DNA from: Tolypeutes matacus
Lineage: Eukaryota > Chordata > Mammalia > Cingulata > Chlamyphoridae
Direction of reading: 5' to 3'
DNA length: 64,000 bases
NCBI GenBank assembly: GCA_026826555.1
Contig: JAKSZT010053928.1
Span: forward strand, 39,812,934 to 39,876,933
This document shows positions 35,830-48,799 of the stretch, in pieces. Made by a program: the position numbers and the translations under genes. The notes under the pieces are model-generated. The model had not been told where the DNA came from. It did not search any database and was given only the letters and a program-made list of their open reading frames with translations. Within the stretch, counting starts at the first letter, position 1, and each line of letters opens with the position of its first letter.

Positions 35830-37900
35830 GTAATAGATGGTCTGCTATGTGCTGGGAATAAAAACAGGCACTAGCAATATGCCATTGAATAATAATTCAC
35901 CTACAGAAAATGAAGAAATTATTACATTTTGTAAATTCATATTTTAGTGTCACTTTTTTGGTCTATTGCAATGTCTCCCCCAAAAAGACAAACAAGAATA
36001 TAATATCCAAGAGATGTCTAAATGGGATCTTCAGATTGTAGTTATGTGTTTGTCCAGAGAGCAGATATGGGCATCTACCATATTATACAAATTTAAATAA
36101 TTCAGTTAATCAATTCATTTCACAAACAAAATTTTCTTTTTTCGTGTAATGACAAACATGATCAGATTGCATTTTTTTGGTTGTTGGCCTGCTTTGCTTG
36201 CCTTATATAAGTGAAATTGCTTTAGTTGTTTGTTTCCTCCTTTAAACATATTTTTCTGTGTTATTCTCCACAGTTTTAGACAATAAGCTACCAGAGAGAA
36301 GGGACCCTTAATTTGAGGGGAGCCTAGTCCACAACCCGAGCAGGTGCTGGGGTAATAAATTTGAATGTGTTTCATATAAACTGGTGAAAGTTGAAAATGA
36401 AGAGCTTTTTTCAGAACAATGACAAACAAGTGGCAATACAGATTTGACATTCAATATAAAAGAAAAAGTTTATTTTAAGAAGAAACAATGGGTGACTCGG
36501 AGCTTTAAAACATCAACTACCAGAGACAGATCTTCAAAGGACATAATTGTTTATTTAAAAGTAACTTAGTGATGAGTGGGTGTGTTTCTCTTCCTGACAA
36601 ATATTCGCATTATTTGAAAAGTATTAATAGGTAACAGGAGTCTCCATCCATGTTCAAAATGCTTAGCAAAACTAACCAAATGTCCGCTCTGGTCATTGAA
36701 ACATTATATAAGGATTTTTTTCTTATCAAGGCTTTTGTATAGAAATTTAACTCACTAAATTTATATTCTCAGCTGCTGATAGTTTAATCAAATCCAATGT
36801 TGGTAAGACAGGAATGAGTCTGAGAGGAGATCCTCCCGTGTTAATTTGAATAGATTTAATGGCTGTGTTGTCATTAGTTATAATGAAGTGGACAGGCCAG
36901 TGGACTGCAATCCCTTCTCTTTGGGTATTACACTTAGGGAAAGCATCATTGATTGAGCTGATTGAGATAGACATAGAAAGATAACTGCATCATAAATCAT
37001 ATTTACATGATTATGTAAATATTTCCTTGCATAAAATAAACTCTTAATGATCTATTAAAAACCCTTCATTCTAATCTTCTAAAGACAAACGTAGGACCTA
37101 AGGTCATCAAGCCATTAGCACATGTGTTCTGCTATGTCACACAAATGCACATCAGCCAGTTGGTTCCTCACAACACTCAAGGATTCTATCACAAATTTTG
37201 TCCTCAGAAGCTGCCAACTCCCTCTCAAAAAACTCTGGAATCCTCCTCCATTTTAGAAAAAGTCCATAATTGAAAGTCAGGTTGAAGAAATGTCATTCAA
37301 TTCCCTCTTCCTGACATTCTTTAGTACTAATTACATTCCCTGAATATTAAATAGACTTTTCCTCCATGTGAGAGCAATTACAAAACTTGTTAAAAACACG
37401 CAAGTGGCTTGTAAAAGCAATGTACACATTAAAGACAATATCCTAAAAGAACTTTTGAAAAGGTCTCCTGAAAACATCAGGAGATGAGTAGGTAGTGAAA
37501 ATGCATGAGATCTTTGATGATAACACTGTTTACTAGAGAATGGTATGAAATGGAAGTCAGGACAATGTCACAGAGAATATTAGTAAATGAAGTTTGAAAA
37601 CAACTTCATTGAAACTGTGAGGAAGTTATGCTTTCAGACCCCATAACACAATATTATCAGAGGACCTTCCTATTATCAGAAAGGAAGGAAATGGAGCAGA
37701 GTAATTACTGAGTCTGCTCACCTGATAAGAAATTTTGTATCAGTTTCAAAAATGGTATTAATATCTATTATCAAAAGTGTATGGTTTAGCCAAAGGCAGA
37801 ATTAAATACTCATCTATTCCTCTATTCAACAAATATTTCCTACCATCCATTTATTCTATTCTATAGATTGGAAATGCAGTAATGGCTTTAAATAAATGCA
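35830..37900. other. no recognised feature
   Basis: AT-rich. The minus-strand 111-aa frame at 36115-36450 shows no recognisable domain or gene structure. No RNA gene seen. Confidence 0.4.
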
Positions 37901-37902
37901 TG

Positions 37903-38575
37903 TACTTTGAAGTCAAAAAGACCTGCATTCTTGTCTTAGCTTTGCAGATCACAAACAGCTGATCTTGGGCACATGTGAAAGATTGAAATGTTGGTCCCAT
38001 TCTTTCAACTGTCTCTGTATCCACGCCTTATCCATGTGTAGTTTCTTTTCTCCCAGTAGAGGTGGAAAATATTGCACTGTCCCACTGATGTTGGGCTTTA
38101 GCGACATCACTTTGGCAGGTGTGATAAAAGCAGAGATTTGACATGTGCTCATGTGGGTGGGCTTGCCTTCTTGTGCTTCTGTCATCACCATGAGAACATA
38201 CTCCTGCTAGTCCACTGGCCAAAGACAGACGCTATAGAATAGAGCTGGATTCAGCCTGCATCTTATAGAGAAGATAGTCAAAACTGCCTAGAACAGTTAA
38301 CACCCAGGTAATTTCCAACTGATTGGAAGATGCATGAGGGAAAATAAATAATTGTTTTAAGCCATTGAAATAATGAAATTGTCTGCTATGTAGCAGTAGT
38401 ATATGATATAACCTGCAACTGAATCTTTCTTGGACTCAGTTTCCTCATCCATAAAATGGGAATAATAAAAGTATGCACTACATAGGATTACTATATAAAT
38501 TGTTTAGGTTTTAAAGAAAAGGCACTCAGCACAGTGCCTGGCAAATAATAAACACTGAATGAAAATTAGCCTCCA
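37903..38575 (+). mobile_element. MIR split by a later insertion
   Basis: The MIR 5' part ('gtcaaaaagacctgcattcttgtcttagctttgcag... gatcttgggcac') occupies about 37910-37975. The MIR 3' part ('ctcagtttcctcatccataaaatggg... cagtgcctggcaaataataaacactgaa') occupies about 38410-38575. The two halves are collinear and on the same strand. The ~430 bases between them are a different decayed repeat ending in a 'ttgttttaagccattgaaat... tgctatgtagcagtag' phrase. Confidence 0.65.
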
Positions 38576-38782
38576 GTACATTGTGATCTTCTTGACATCA
38601 AGCCTGGTTTTACTCTTCACTATTCTTTGAAATTTTGTCCCACATAGTAGGCACTAAAAAGCCATTTGTTGAAAGAATAAAAAAATAAAACAAAAAGTGC
38701 AGTATTAAAAATAGGAAAAAGTTGTACATTCTTTACACAAAATTTTTATAAGGGTATTTCCATTTTTAAAAAATACTCATTT

Positions 38783-38902
38783 GGGGAAATGGATGTGGCT
38801 CAAGAGGTTCGGCATCTGTCTACCATATGGAGAGACCGGGGTTCGATCCCCGGTACCTCCCGGTAAAAAAAATAATAATAATAAATAAATAAATAAATAA
38901 AT
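38783..38902 (+). mobile_element. tRNA-derived DAS-type SINE
   Basis: The tRNA-like head has a box A region (TGGCTCAAGAGG, 38796-38807) and a strong Pol III box B (GGTTCGATCCC, 38840-38850), followed by a short body and an (AATA)n tail. The exact 12-bp direct repeat AAATACTCATTT flanks it at 38771-38782 and 38903-38914. This head sequence is known from xenarthran SINEs. It is not a tRNA gene: there is no acceptor-stem closure. Confidence 0.9.
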
Positions 38903-38954
38903 AAATACTCATTTGACTTCTACTTTGGAAGAGAGTATAGACCTTCTTTTCCTT

Positions 38955-41900
38955 ATTTATCCCACTAAGTACAACTAAAATCAAGGATACTATATCTAAA
39001 CCAAATATCCAAAGATTCTAAAAGATGGAGAAAAGAAGACAAACCAGCTCGGGACCTCAGGATCCAAGAAACAACATGGTGGTGAGTTTCCTGGGCTGTC
39101 ATATTGTCTTTTATATCCCAGCCACATATTTCCTGGCAACCTGGAAATGTCAAAGGGTGAGGTCAAAATAGCCCAACAAACCCTGCTCTCTCTAGCCGAA
39201 GGACAAGGAAAAGAGCCAATAGCAAGTTAGAAAACTTTTAGACAATAACCACTTTAGCCAAACACAATAGAAACTCTGCAGTCCCCTACCTATGCCAGCA
39301 ATAGCAAAAAGTTGAGTCTAGATTCCCACCCTCACAAGGCTGTAAGAAGGTACCCCAACACCCCTTTCAGGATGGTGTCAGAGAAGGCCAAGTGGGGAGC
39401 AGGGGTTTTCAACGTGCAACCAATAAAAAGGCCTCCAGTCAGTATCAGTGGGGATGACATGGGGAATCTGGATGTCCAGCACCACTCGGGAGTAACAAAG
39501 CCCCCACCCCCACCCCCATATCCTCACTGGAGCAGTCTACTAAAGAGTTAGGACTTTCACCACCATACTACATCATACTATGTAGCCTATACATCATGAG
39601 GCTACCCCCACCATGTCTTTGGAAACCACAAAGGGAGTAGGAGCTTACACCACTGCCCAGCAGTAATAAACCCTCCCTCACCTTGCCTCTCAATGTAAGG
39701 CAAGTGGGAAACCTGGATTTCTACCTCCACCTAGCGGTAACAAGGCATTTTCCTCCTCCCTTGCCTTTCTGTGGTGATGTCAGCGAAAGCCAGCTACACA
39801 GAAGTATCTTATCAACATTTATAGAACCCTCGGCCCAACAGCAGCAGAGTACGCATTCTTGCAAATGCCAAGGAGAGATATCTAAAGATAGACCATATCC
39901 TGAGGCATAAAACAATCCTCAAAACTTTTAAAAAAGAATTTTGGTCAAACAAAGTGTGTTCCTCGACCATAATAGAATAAAAATAGAAATCAATAACAGA
40001 AAGATAATAGGAAAATCTCCAAATGCTTGGAAATTAAGCAGTACACTTCTAAATAATCCATGGGTAAACAAGGAAGTCTTAAGGGAATAAAAAAAAAAAA
40101 AAAAAGGGTTGAACTGAATGTAAAAAAAATTACTAAAATTTGTGGGACACAACTAAAGTAGTGCTAGGATAGAAATTTATAGCACTAGATGCACACATTA
40201 AAAAAGAGGAAAAGTGTCAAATCACTTATACAAGCTCCTGCCTCAAGAACCTAGAAAAAGAACAGCAAAATAAATGCATGCAGATGAAAGGATAGAATAA
40301 ATATAGGGGGAAAAAAAAAAACAGAGAAAATAAATGAAAAAAGGAGATGTTTCTTTGAAAAAAAATCAACAAAATTGACCAACCTCCAGCAAGACTAACA
40401 ACAACAACAACAACAACAAAAATAGATAGAAGATGTAAATTACCAATATCAGGAATGAAAAGGGTATATCACTATGGACCCTGCAGACATCAAGAGATAA
40501 TAAGGGACAAACAATTCTACAAATATAAATTTAACAACTTTTATGGACTATTTGAATGAGAAACACAAACTACCATTCAAATGGGTGCAAGCTAAAACTA
40601 CTAAAGGTACTCAATTTTAATTTTAAAATTCCCAAAAAAGTAATCTCCAGGCCCAACTTGTTTCAATGTAAAATTCTACCAAATATTTAGAAAAGAATGA
40701 ACACCAATTCTACTAAAGCTGTCTACAAAATAGAAGATAAGGGAACACTTTCCACTTCGTTTTATGAAGAAGCTAGTATTACTCTCATCCAAAAGCAGTC
40801 AAAGAATGTATTAAAAAAATTAAAACTACAGTGAAACATCTCTAATGAAAATAGAAATGTTTTTGTCCTAACAAAAATATTAGCATATGATTCTAACAAT
40901 ATATAAAAAAAATTATACACTATAGCCAAGTAGGGTTTATACCAGGATGCAAATTTGGTTCAATATTTAAAAATCAATCAATATAATCCACTATATGGAC
41001 AGGTTAAAGAAGAAAAGTCACATTCTTCAAGACAAAAAAAAAAAAGCATTTGACAAAATTCAGCAGTCATTGTATGATAAATACTTTCACAAGAATAGGA
41101 ATAGAAGGAACTTCCTCAAACTGATAAAGAGTATCTACAAAAACCCTGCAGCTAACATTTTATTCAAAGGTGAACAACTGAATATTTTTCCCCTAGTATT
41201 TGAAACAAGGTAAATATTATGGCTCTCACCCCTCTTACACAACATAGGCCTGGAATTTATAAGCATTGCAATAAAGTAAAAAAAAAAAAAAAAAAAAAGG
41301 AAATAAAGGGCATACACATTAGAAAAGAAGAATAAAATTGTCCGTATTTTCAGATGATATTTGCCTATGTAAAAATTCCCAAGGAACTGGCAGAAATTCT
41401 CCTAGAATTAATAAGTGATTCAGTCAGGTCACAGGATACAGGATATACATAAAAAATCTAATTTATTTCTATATACTAACAATGAACACATAGACACCAG
41501 AATTTAAAATATAATATCATTTACAATCACTCAAAATAAATGAAACCCTTAGGTGTAAATTTGTAAAACATTTATAGGACTTGTATGCTCTAAACTTCAC
41601 ATATGCTTATAACAGAAATCAAAGAAGACATAAATGTAGAGACACACTATGTTCATGGAATGGAAGACTCAACATAGTCAATTCTCCCAAAAGGATGTGC
41701 AGGTTTAACACAATTCCTATCAAATTCACAGAAAGATTTTCTATACCTATAGACAACATAATTCCAAAGTTATATGGAAAGACAAAGGAATAGAAAAGCT
41801 AAAATAATTTTGAAAAAGAAGACTAAAGTGGGAAGAATCAATCTAATTTTAAAACATACAGCTGTAATAATCAACAGTGTGTGTTATTTGTTGAGGGATA

Positions 41901-43860
41901 GACATATAGATAAATCGAACAAAATAGAGGAAGCAGAAATAAACTAGCACAAATATGCCCAATCAATTGACAAAAGTGCAAAAGCATTTCAACGGAGCAA
42001 AGATAGGCTTTTCAACAAATGGTGCTGAAACAATTGGACGTTCATTGGCAAAAAAAAAAAAAAAAAAGCTAACTTAGACTTAAGTCTTGTACCTTACATA
42101 AAAATTAACTCAAGATGGTTCATGGAATTAAATGTAAAACATAAAAATATAAAACTTTTAGGAAAAAAAACATAGGAGAAAATCTCCAGGATCTAAAGAG
42201 TTTTTAAAACTTGACAACAAAATCACAATTAATCTAAAGAAAATTTGACAAACTGAACTTCATCAACATTAAAAATTTTGTTCTGTAAAATCCCCTGCAG
42301 AGGATTATTAGATAAGCTACAGAGTGGGAGAAAATATTCCCAAACCATATGTCTGACAAAGAACTGCTCTCTCTCTATATACCATTGTCAAAACTCTCAA
42401 CAGTAAGAGAAACAAACAATCTATTTAGAAAATGGGCAAAAGTTATGAAAAGACATTTCACTGAAGAGGAAATATGGATGGTGAATAAGCACATGAAAAG
42501 ATACTCAACATCATTTGTCATTAGGCAAATTGAAATTACATGATATCTCTACACAACTATCAGAAAGGTTAAAATATAAAATAGTTACAGTTCCAAAAGC
42601 TGAAAAGGATGTGGAGAAACTGAATAACTTATACATTGCTAGTAGGCATGTAAAATAACGCATTCACTTTAGAAAAAAGTTTGGAATTTTCTTTTTAAAG
42701 CTAAACATGCACTTACCATATATCCCAACAATTGCAATCTTGGGTTTTTATCCCAGAGAGATGAAGACTTGCATTCATACACAAAATTGTACATGAATAT
42801 TTACAGCAACTTTATTTGTAACAAACAAAAATTGGGAACACTCAGATATCCTTCAATAAGTGAATGATTAAACAGACTGTGGTACATTCATACCATTGAA
42901 TACTCAACAATAATAGTATTGTTGAACTAGTGATACTATTATTAATTGTCTTAGTTTGCTTATAGTCCCTGAAAGCAATATGCCAGATATGGGTTGGCTT
43001 TTACAATGGGGATTTATTAATTTATAACATTACAGTTCTGAGGCTGAGAATCAAGGAGTCAGGAGCAGCTCTCTCCCTGAAGACCAGCCGGTGGCAATCC
43101 TGGACTCCTGTCACATGGCAGGGCACAATTGTGGAGTCTTCTGTCTCTCCCTTCTCCTCCAGGTCTTGTTGCTTTCAGCTTCTAGCTTTCTCTCTGCTTC
43201 TGTGGCTTTCTGTCTCCCAGTTTCTGTTAATTTCAGCTTCTGTCTCCAGGACTTTCTTTCTCAGATAATGTGGCTCCCTCTCTCCATATTCATCCAATTT
43301 ATAAAGGGCTCCAGTAAGAGGATTATGAGCCACCCTGAGCCATGCCCTGCTGAAATAATCTAATTAAAGGAAGTTTCCACCTAAAAAAGGGTTTACATCC
43401 ACAAGAATGGATTAGCTGTAAGAACATGATCTTTTCTGGTGTCCACAAAAGCCTCAAACTACCACATTAACACTACAATTAATACTATTGATTCTCCAGA
43501 AAATCAGACTGAGTGATAAAAGCCAACCCAAAAGATCACATACTCTATGATTCCACTGATAAAACATTCTTGAACTGGTAAAATTATAGAAATGAAGAAC
43601 AGATTATTGGCTACCAATGCTCTGAAAAGGGAGGTGGTGGGTGGGAAGCAATAAGTGAGTAACATGAGGGATCTTTGTGGTAATGAACTATTCAATATCT
43701 TGACTAAATCAATGCCAATATCCTGGCTGTTATAATTGAACTATAGTTGTGCAGGATAGAGGAAAACTGCCTGAAGAGCACAGAGATCTCTCTGTATCAT
43801 CTCTTATAACTGCATGTACATCTACAATTATTTCAAAGTAAAAGGTTTTATTAAAAATAT
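38955..43860 (+). mobile_element. ancient L1 (L1 no. 3): 5'-UTR-like part joined to ORF2, 3' UTR
   Basis: About 39050-39805 has the repetitive style of old L1M 5' UTRs: repeated 'ggaatctggat... cacc... agtaacaaagccc' units near 39330, 39460, 39640 and 39710. At about 39805 the text passes directly to the ORF2 endonuclease end ('catttatagaaccctcggcccaacagcagcagagta') and then 'gatagaccatatcctgaggcataaaaca'. ORF1 and most of the endonuclease are therefore missing. Reverse transcriptase text follows (KKAFDKIQQSLYDKYF in the frame 40995-41213), then the ORF2 C-terminus. The 3' UTR is interrupted by an LTR at 42947-43466. Very decayed. Confidence 0.75.
42947..43466 (-). mobile_element. solo MaLR-type LTR inserted in L1 no. 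3
   Basis: Begins TGTCTTAGTTTGC and ends in CTACCACA, with L1 3'-region text on both sides. A near-identical 5-bp flank (TTAAT at 42942-42946, TTAAC at 43467-43471) fits the 5-bp duplication of MaLR/ERVL LTRs. Read on the minus strand, it has the pyrimidine-rich centre (CTTCTAGCTTTCTCTCTGC type) seen in a related element at 56092-56735. No internal retroviral sequence lies between L1 halves, so this is a solo LTR. The open frame at 43091-43363 is incidental. Confidence 0.8.
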
Positions 43861-43861
43861 T

Positions 43862-44985
43862 CATTTTAAAATTCTGAGAGTAAATGGTATCTTTTCAAAT
43901 TTCCTATAAATCTTAGTAAATGAAATGCAACCATTTTTCCTCTAAAATACTTTTAATTCTTTCAATTTTAGATGGTATGTTCAGATGCTGAAAAATCTTT
44001 TTTTTTTTTTACTATAGAAAGATGTATCAGCTCATTAGGCAACCATTAGACTAGTGGATTCATTGTGCAGACATCAATATGGGCAGCCAGCTGCAAACCC
44101 GGTGTCCCAAGGCTCTAAAGTGCCACTAGCATTTCCTGGGCTCACTCACTGTAAGCACATTGCTTCTTCCTTTGGCTCACTGCCAACCCAGAGCATCACA
44201 GATTGGTATTGTTTCCTGTATTGAATCAAGGACTCTAATCCATTTATGGTTTGCCGAAGAGAAAGTTCTCATTTCAGATAAATCAGCCATTCCTTTTACT
44301 CCTGAAAAAAAATGGAATTAGGTACAGAAAGAATTTATCTTTGTGAGATATTCTAAAAGATGGAAATCTTTGCTTAGCATATAGTAAGCACTCAATAGTT
44401 GCTAGTCTTCTTTCCTTTCAATAAAACGGATAGTTAAATAGCATCCTCTGTAAAATCCTTAAAAATAACACAGATTCCAAGTTTCCTGAAATTATTTATT
44501 GCATGATATTTATTGTCTAAAGGAACTTTTAATATCACTCCTAGCACTCTCAGATTAAGGTAAAATTAGTGACTTCATTTTAGATTCACATCTTTTCATT
44601 TGACCTTTAAGGAATATAGGAACATATAAATCTATATAATTCATCACAGAGGTAAAAATAAGGCCACAGTCCTTTTCCTCTTTCCCTTTTCAAAGTGTCA
44701 TATGGGCTTCAATTTCCTAGAATGTAAAACTAGATTTTGGTGACTTTATCAGACATCTCTTATATTCCATGTCATAGCCTATTTTTCCTATCTGTATCTT
44801 ATGCCAGCTACCTGTTTGTGTGAGCTCTGATTAACTTCATGCAGATGTAACTACATGATGCCTTGCTTCATGCCCATATTTCTTCCTTCTCACTTTTCAT
44901 CAAGGGATTTCCAACTGATCGTGATGCTACTCAGAGGCCACACATTTGTAATATGGAAGAGACAAGGAGTTAATCACCTCCGGGG
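43862..44985. other. no recognised gene; a short MIR end
   Basis: About 44375-44405 ('gcttagcatatagtaagcactcaatag') is a MIR 3' terminus. The remainder, including the moderately GC-rich patch 44090-44230, is unrecognised. Confidence 0.4.
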
Positions 44986-45500
44986 AAATTTTTGACCAAT
45001 GGGAAATGGAATACGGTGGGTAAATTTTCCCCTCTTTCTTCCCCTGTGCAGACAGTCCTGAGATATAGTTTATATCATTTCAGGGAAAACTGTCAGAAGG
45101 GATTGAAGAATCAATTATACTTGGTGGCCAGTCTGGTAGTTTATTTCATATTGTTACTTCCTATGTCCCCATTTCATTCTCTTCCTCTCATTATAGGTTC
45201 CTGGGTTATTCTTCCTAGTAAAGTAATTGCACATAAGCCTTTGTCCCAATCCCTGCTATCTGGGGAACTCAGGCTAACACAGTCAGTAAGAGAAGCAATG
45301 ATAAAAAGCCTCAGGACTAGATCACTCACCTGTCAGATTTTAATAATCCCCATTGGTTGTGGCATCACCATTATTAAGGCTTTCACCTGATATCAATTGG
45401 GATAATGTACATGTGGAAGTTCTAATATAAGGATGTGCAGTGGATGTGTATGAACTAAATGGGGGCGATAATATGTTTTAGGATTTTAGAGTAGGCTAGC
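44986..45500. other. unclassified sequence with a chance open frame
   Basis: The 132-aa frame at 44992-45390 has no start context, domain or paralogue that I recognise. The surrounding text (ending '...gggaactcaggctaacaca') looks like a decayed repeat. I do not call a gene here. Confidence 0.4.
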
Positions 45501-47440
45501 TTCTGTTGACTGCCTTGGAATGCCCAATTAAAAAAAAAAAAAAATGTACCAGAATGCCAACTACCACCTAAAGGCAAACTATGGAAGTCTGAATGTCTTT
45601 GACAGCAATGCACAAAATACACTTGTTCCCCTTATTAATCTCACATGTCGCTCCTTGTTGCCTTTAGGCTAGCATTCAAGGTCAGGTTTCCAGCAGAGTC
45701 CAAATGGGGAATTACTTTTTGCTAACAGAGGAAATAACTTACACAATGATGGCATTGCAGAAACTGCCTAGTTTGTACTGCCAGGGACCAGAAGCCGATG
45801 TAGGAGTGGCTCTTGTGGGTTAGGAAATAGGGATAGACTATAAGTGGGATATGGAATAATTTATTTACATGGAGCTATCACCCATGATTAGGATTCAGTG
45901 CTATGGTTGGTGGCAAGGCCCCAGGATGTGTAAGTCCATTGAGGGTGGTGGGCCACACTTGTGGGAGATGTTTGTGTGGGATGTGGTGGGAGGTGTGGGA
46001 GGTGGGCAACATGGGAATCCCAGTGGGTTCCATGTAATATTTTGGGTAATCTAAGCACCTCTTAAAATAACATTTTTGTAACATTTTGCTTAACATTTTT
46101 GTAAGCAAATGCACATATATGCATATATATTTATATATCATTTTGCAAATGTTGGTATGTATTGTGAAAATTTTGATTTTTACCCACAATAAAAAAAAAA
46201 AAAAAAAATCCAGCTGCAATGGTTTCTTGAAGCCATTCAGTATGATGATGGCCAATAACAATGAAAGACTTTCTTAAAATAATAGAGAGTGGCCAGTAGG
46301 CTCAGGGGAGGTGGGAATGTTAAAATGAATTTACTGTGTTAGACCTCAGAATCCACAGCCTGACTATGTTCCCCAGTAGGCCCATTGACACTTTCATTAC
46401 GAAGGCAATAGGGAACGTTTTAATGATAAGGACATTAGCATTTTTGAAAAGTTTGATAGTTGCTGTCCTTTGTAGACAGAGTCAGCAGCGGAAGATTCTG
46501 CCTTGGGACTGGCTTCCTAATAACAATGGGGACAAAAGGATTCTGGAGTTGTAGAGATCAGATGGCTGCGTATAACTGTTAGAGGTATGGGGGGCATAAT
46601 TCCCATAATGAGCAGCAAAGGCTGAGTGGCAATGAGGGCACCTTGACCCGCAGGCATCTGTAGCAATGAATAATCTTGGTATTCTTAAGAGTGAGTGAAT
46701 TAGCCAACAAATCCGGGTGTTGCCAGACTTGTATAATAGTAATAATAATTTTTAAAAATCAAAAGCTGATAAGCAGAAGGCTGGTGTCAGCCGCCAGAAT
46801 GGAAACTGAAATATTGCATCCAGATTTCATATCTAAGTTTTCCATACACAAAGCCTATTGATTGAAGTGGAGGCCAGGAGTCTTTAAGGAAGGGCTCTAC
46901 ATATCGTAAATATTCCCTCAATTCTTTCCCAATGTAACCTGTGGCCGTTTGTCGCAATGAATGTGCTCTGGGGAATAAAGAATACTCACACTTTTGAGGA
47001 CTAACAGATAAAGGGTTGTGATGGTTTTAAACTGTAAGGATCCTGGAAAAGCATGTTCTTAAAGTTAATCCATTCCTGTGGGTATGGACCCATTGTAAGT
47101 AGGATCTTGTGATGAGGCTACTTCATTAAGGTGTGATGCACTTCTTACAGGATGGGTATCGATGCTCTTTCTGGAGTCCTTTATAAGAGAATGAAATCCA
47201 GACAAATAGAGAGAAAGCCTCAGAGGCAAGAAGCCAAAAGCAATGAAACCCGGAAGAGAAGGGAGAGACCAACAGAGGCCACCATGTGCCTTGCCACATG
47301 GCAGAAGACTCAAGGATTACCAGCAGCCAGTCTTGGGGAAGAAAGCATCTTCTTGATGATGCCTTGATTTGGACATTTTTCTCAGCCTTGAAACTGTAAG
47401 CTAATAAATTCCCATTGCTAAAATGCCAAATCAATACTCC
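45500..47440 (+). mobile_element. MaLR-type element: internal remnant plus 3' LTR
   Basis: The LTR part (about 47026-47440) opens TGTGATGGTTTTAAACTG. It contains '...aatccattcctgtgggtatggacccattgtaag', a 'ggagtcctttataagagaatgaaa' TATA-like region, and 'aagctaataaattcccattgc' with a polyadenylation signal near 47402. This is the forward version of the LTRs seen at 42947 and 56092. The preceding 45500-47020 is decayed sequence resembling a MaLR internal region, disrupted by unit X copy E at 45901-46208. No gag, pol or env frame is readable. Internal boundaries are approximate. Confidence 0.6.
45901..46208 (+). mobile_element. unit X copy E, strongly 5'-truncated
   Basis: Starts at 'ctatggttggtggcaaggc' (matching about 1460 of copy A) and runs to the shared 3' end, with AATAAA at 46188-46193 and an A17-18 tail. 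It lacks the TA microsatellite expansion of copy A and has a small internal duplication of 'taacatttttgtaa' words (about 46065-46105). No clear target duplication can be read because the flanks are decayed. Confidence 0.88.
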
Positions 47441-47806
47441 AGGTACTTTCACATTCATTCACAGACATGTAGAGAACAGCAAAAAATGTGAGTTGCCCAG
47501 CATGCATATTCCCAGCTGAGGCTGAATGAGGTGAAGCTCTGTCTTATTGTTTCAGCTTTCATACTCTAAGTAAGCATCCTTTTCATGGTATATTTAGTGG
47601 CATAGTTTTCACATTTTTGTGCTTTTTTTTTATGATTTCATGGTTTAAGATGGCCCTCAAGTATAGTGCTGAAGTGTTGTCTAATGTTCCCACAAGCAAT
47701 AAGGCTGTGGTAAGAAAATAAAGGGAAAATATATGTGTTAAATAAGCTTCATTTAGGCACAAGTTAACATGCTATTGGCTATGAGTTTAATGTTAATAAA
47801 TCAACA

Positions 47807-47852
47807 ATAGATAGATAGTAGATAGATAAATAGATAGATAGATATAGATATT
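47807..47852 (+). repeat. (TAGA)n microsatellite
   Basis: Imperfect array of TAGA/TAGATA units. Confidence 0.9.
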
Positions 47853-48009
47853 AAATTAGATGTCAAACAGAAACACTCATAAAACAGGGTCATGTACTGA
47901 ACAGTTGAAGAAAATGCTGCGACAAGACGCTCGCAGGAACCTAATGGTTCAGTATGTGCTAATATAGCATTCACAGTAACTATATAGAACATTTCTGTGC
48001 ATAACAAAA

Positions 48010-48080
48010 TTAATATATATACACTCTATATACATATACACACATATACACACATATGTATACATACATATACACATATT
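48010..48080 (+). repeat. TA/CA dinucleotide-rich array
   Basis: Alternating TATATACA and CACATATACA words over about 70 bases. Confidence 0.8.
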
Positions 48081-48799
48081 GGAATTATAATTTTGTTTGA
48101 TTTCCTCTGACTGAAATGTTAATTTTTTCTAAATTACCATTACATTTATTAGTTTATTAATAAATATAACTAAATTATAAATTATGATAAACTGTGAAGC
48201 ATAAAATAAATTTTTATTGAGAATGCATATTCTAATGCAATAAATTATAATCAAGCATTTCCTATACTTTAAAAATTAGATAAATGTATATGATGCTAAA
48301 AATCTAATTGTCCTGGGAGATGGAATTTTTAATAGGAGATGAAAGTATTAAACATTGTATATGAAGAAATAACATGAATTTTGGCTATAATTGGAACAAT
48401 TATTTAATAAAAGAAATTTCAGATATCTTAATGCATAGGACACATCCAATCTAAAAAAAAAATTACAATAATAAGTTTTATCCATGGATTTTGTCCAGCG
48501 TATCTTGAAACTATTGTTATTCCTAGAAAACTCCAGAAATATTTAAAGGATTCAGTATCACTAATCCATTCAGCCCTTCAATGGTGTTTTTCTTTTCAAT
48601 TACTGGCACTTTCTAATGATCATTAATAATTGCAAATAATTGCTTATATTTACTATGTGAAAAAATGACTTTAGTGGTCATTATTTCCTACTAAGATTTT
48701 TTGCTTTGCTTTCACAAGATTGTCTCTAAAGAGCATGTCATTCATTGACAAAGGTCAAAGGATCGAATAGGCAGTCTTTAAAGGAGATTCTCGTTTCTT

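Noticed and set aside
38783..38902. A tRNA gene
   Set aside because: Box A and box B are present but the sequence cannot close an acceptor stem and ends in an AATA tail between target duplications; it is a SINE.
44992..45390. 132-aa open frame as a possible membrane protein gene
   Set aside because: Hydrophobic runs arise from T-rich sequence. There is no recognisable family, start context or splice structure, and the area looks like decayed repeat.
47807..47852. Possible regulatory GATA-site cluster
   Set aside because: The GATA words are just the (TAGA)n microsatellite; no independent evidence of function.
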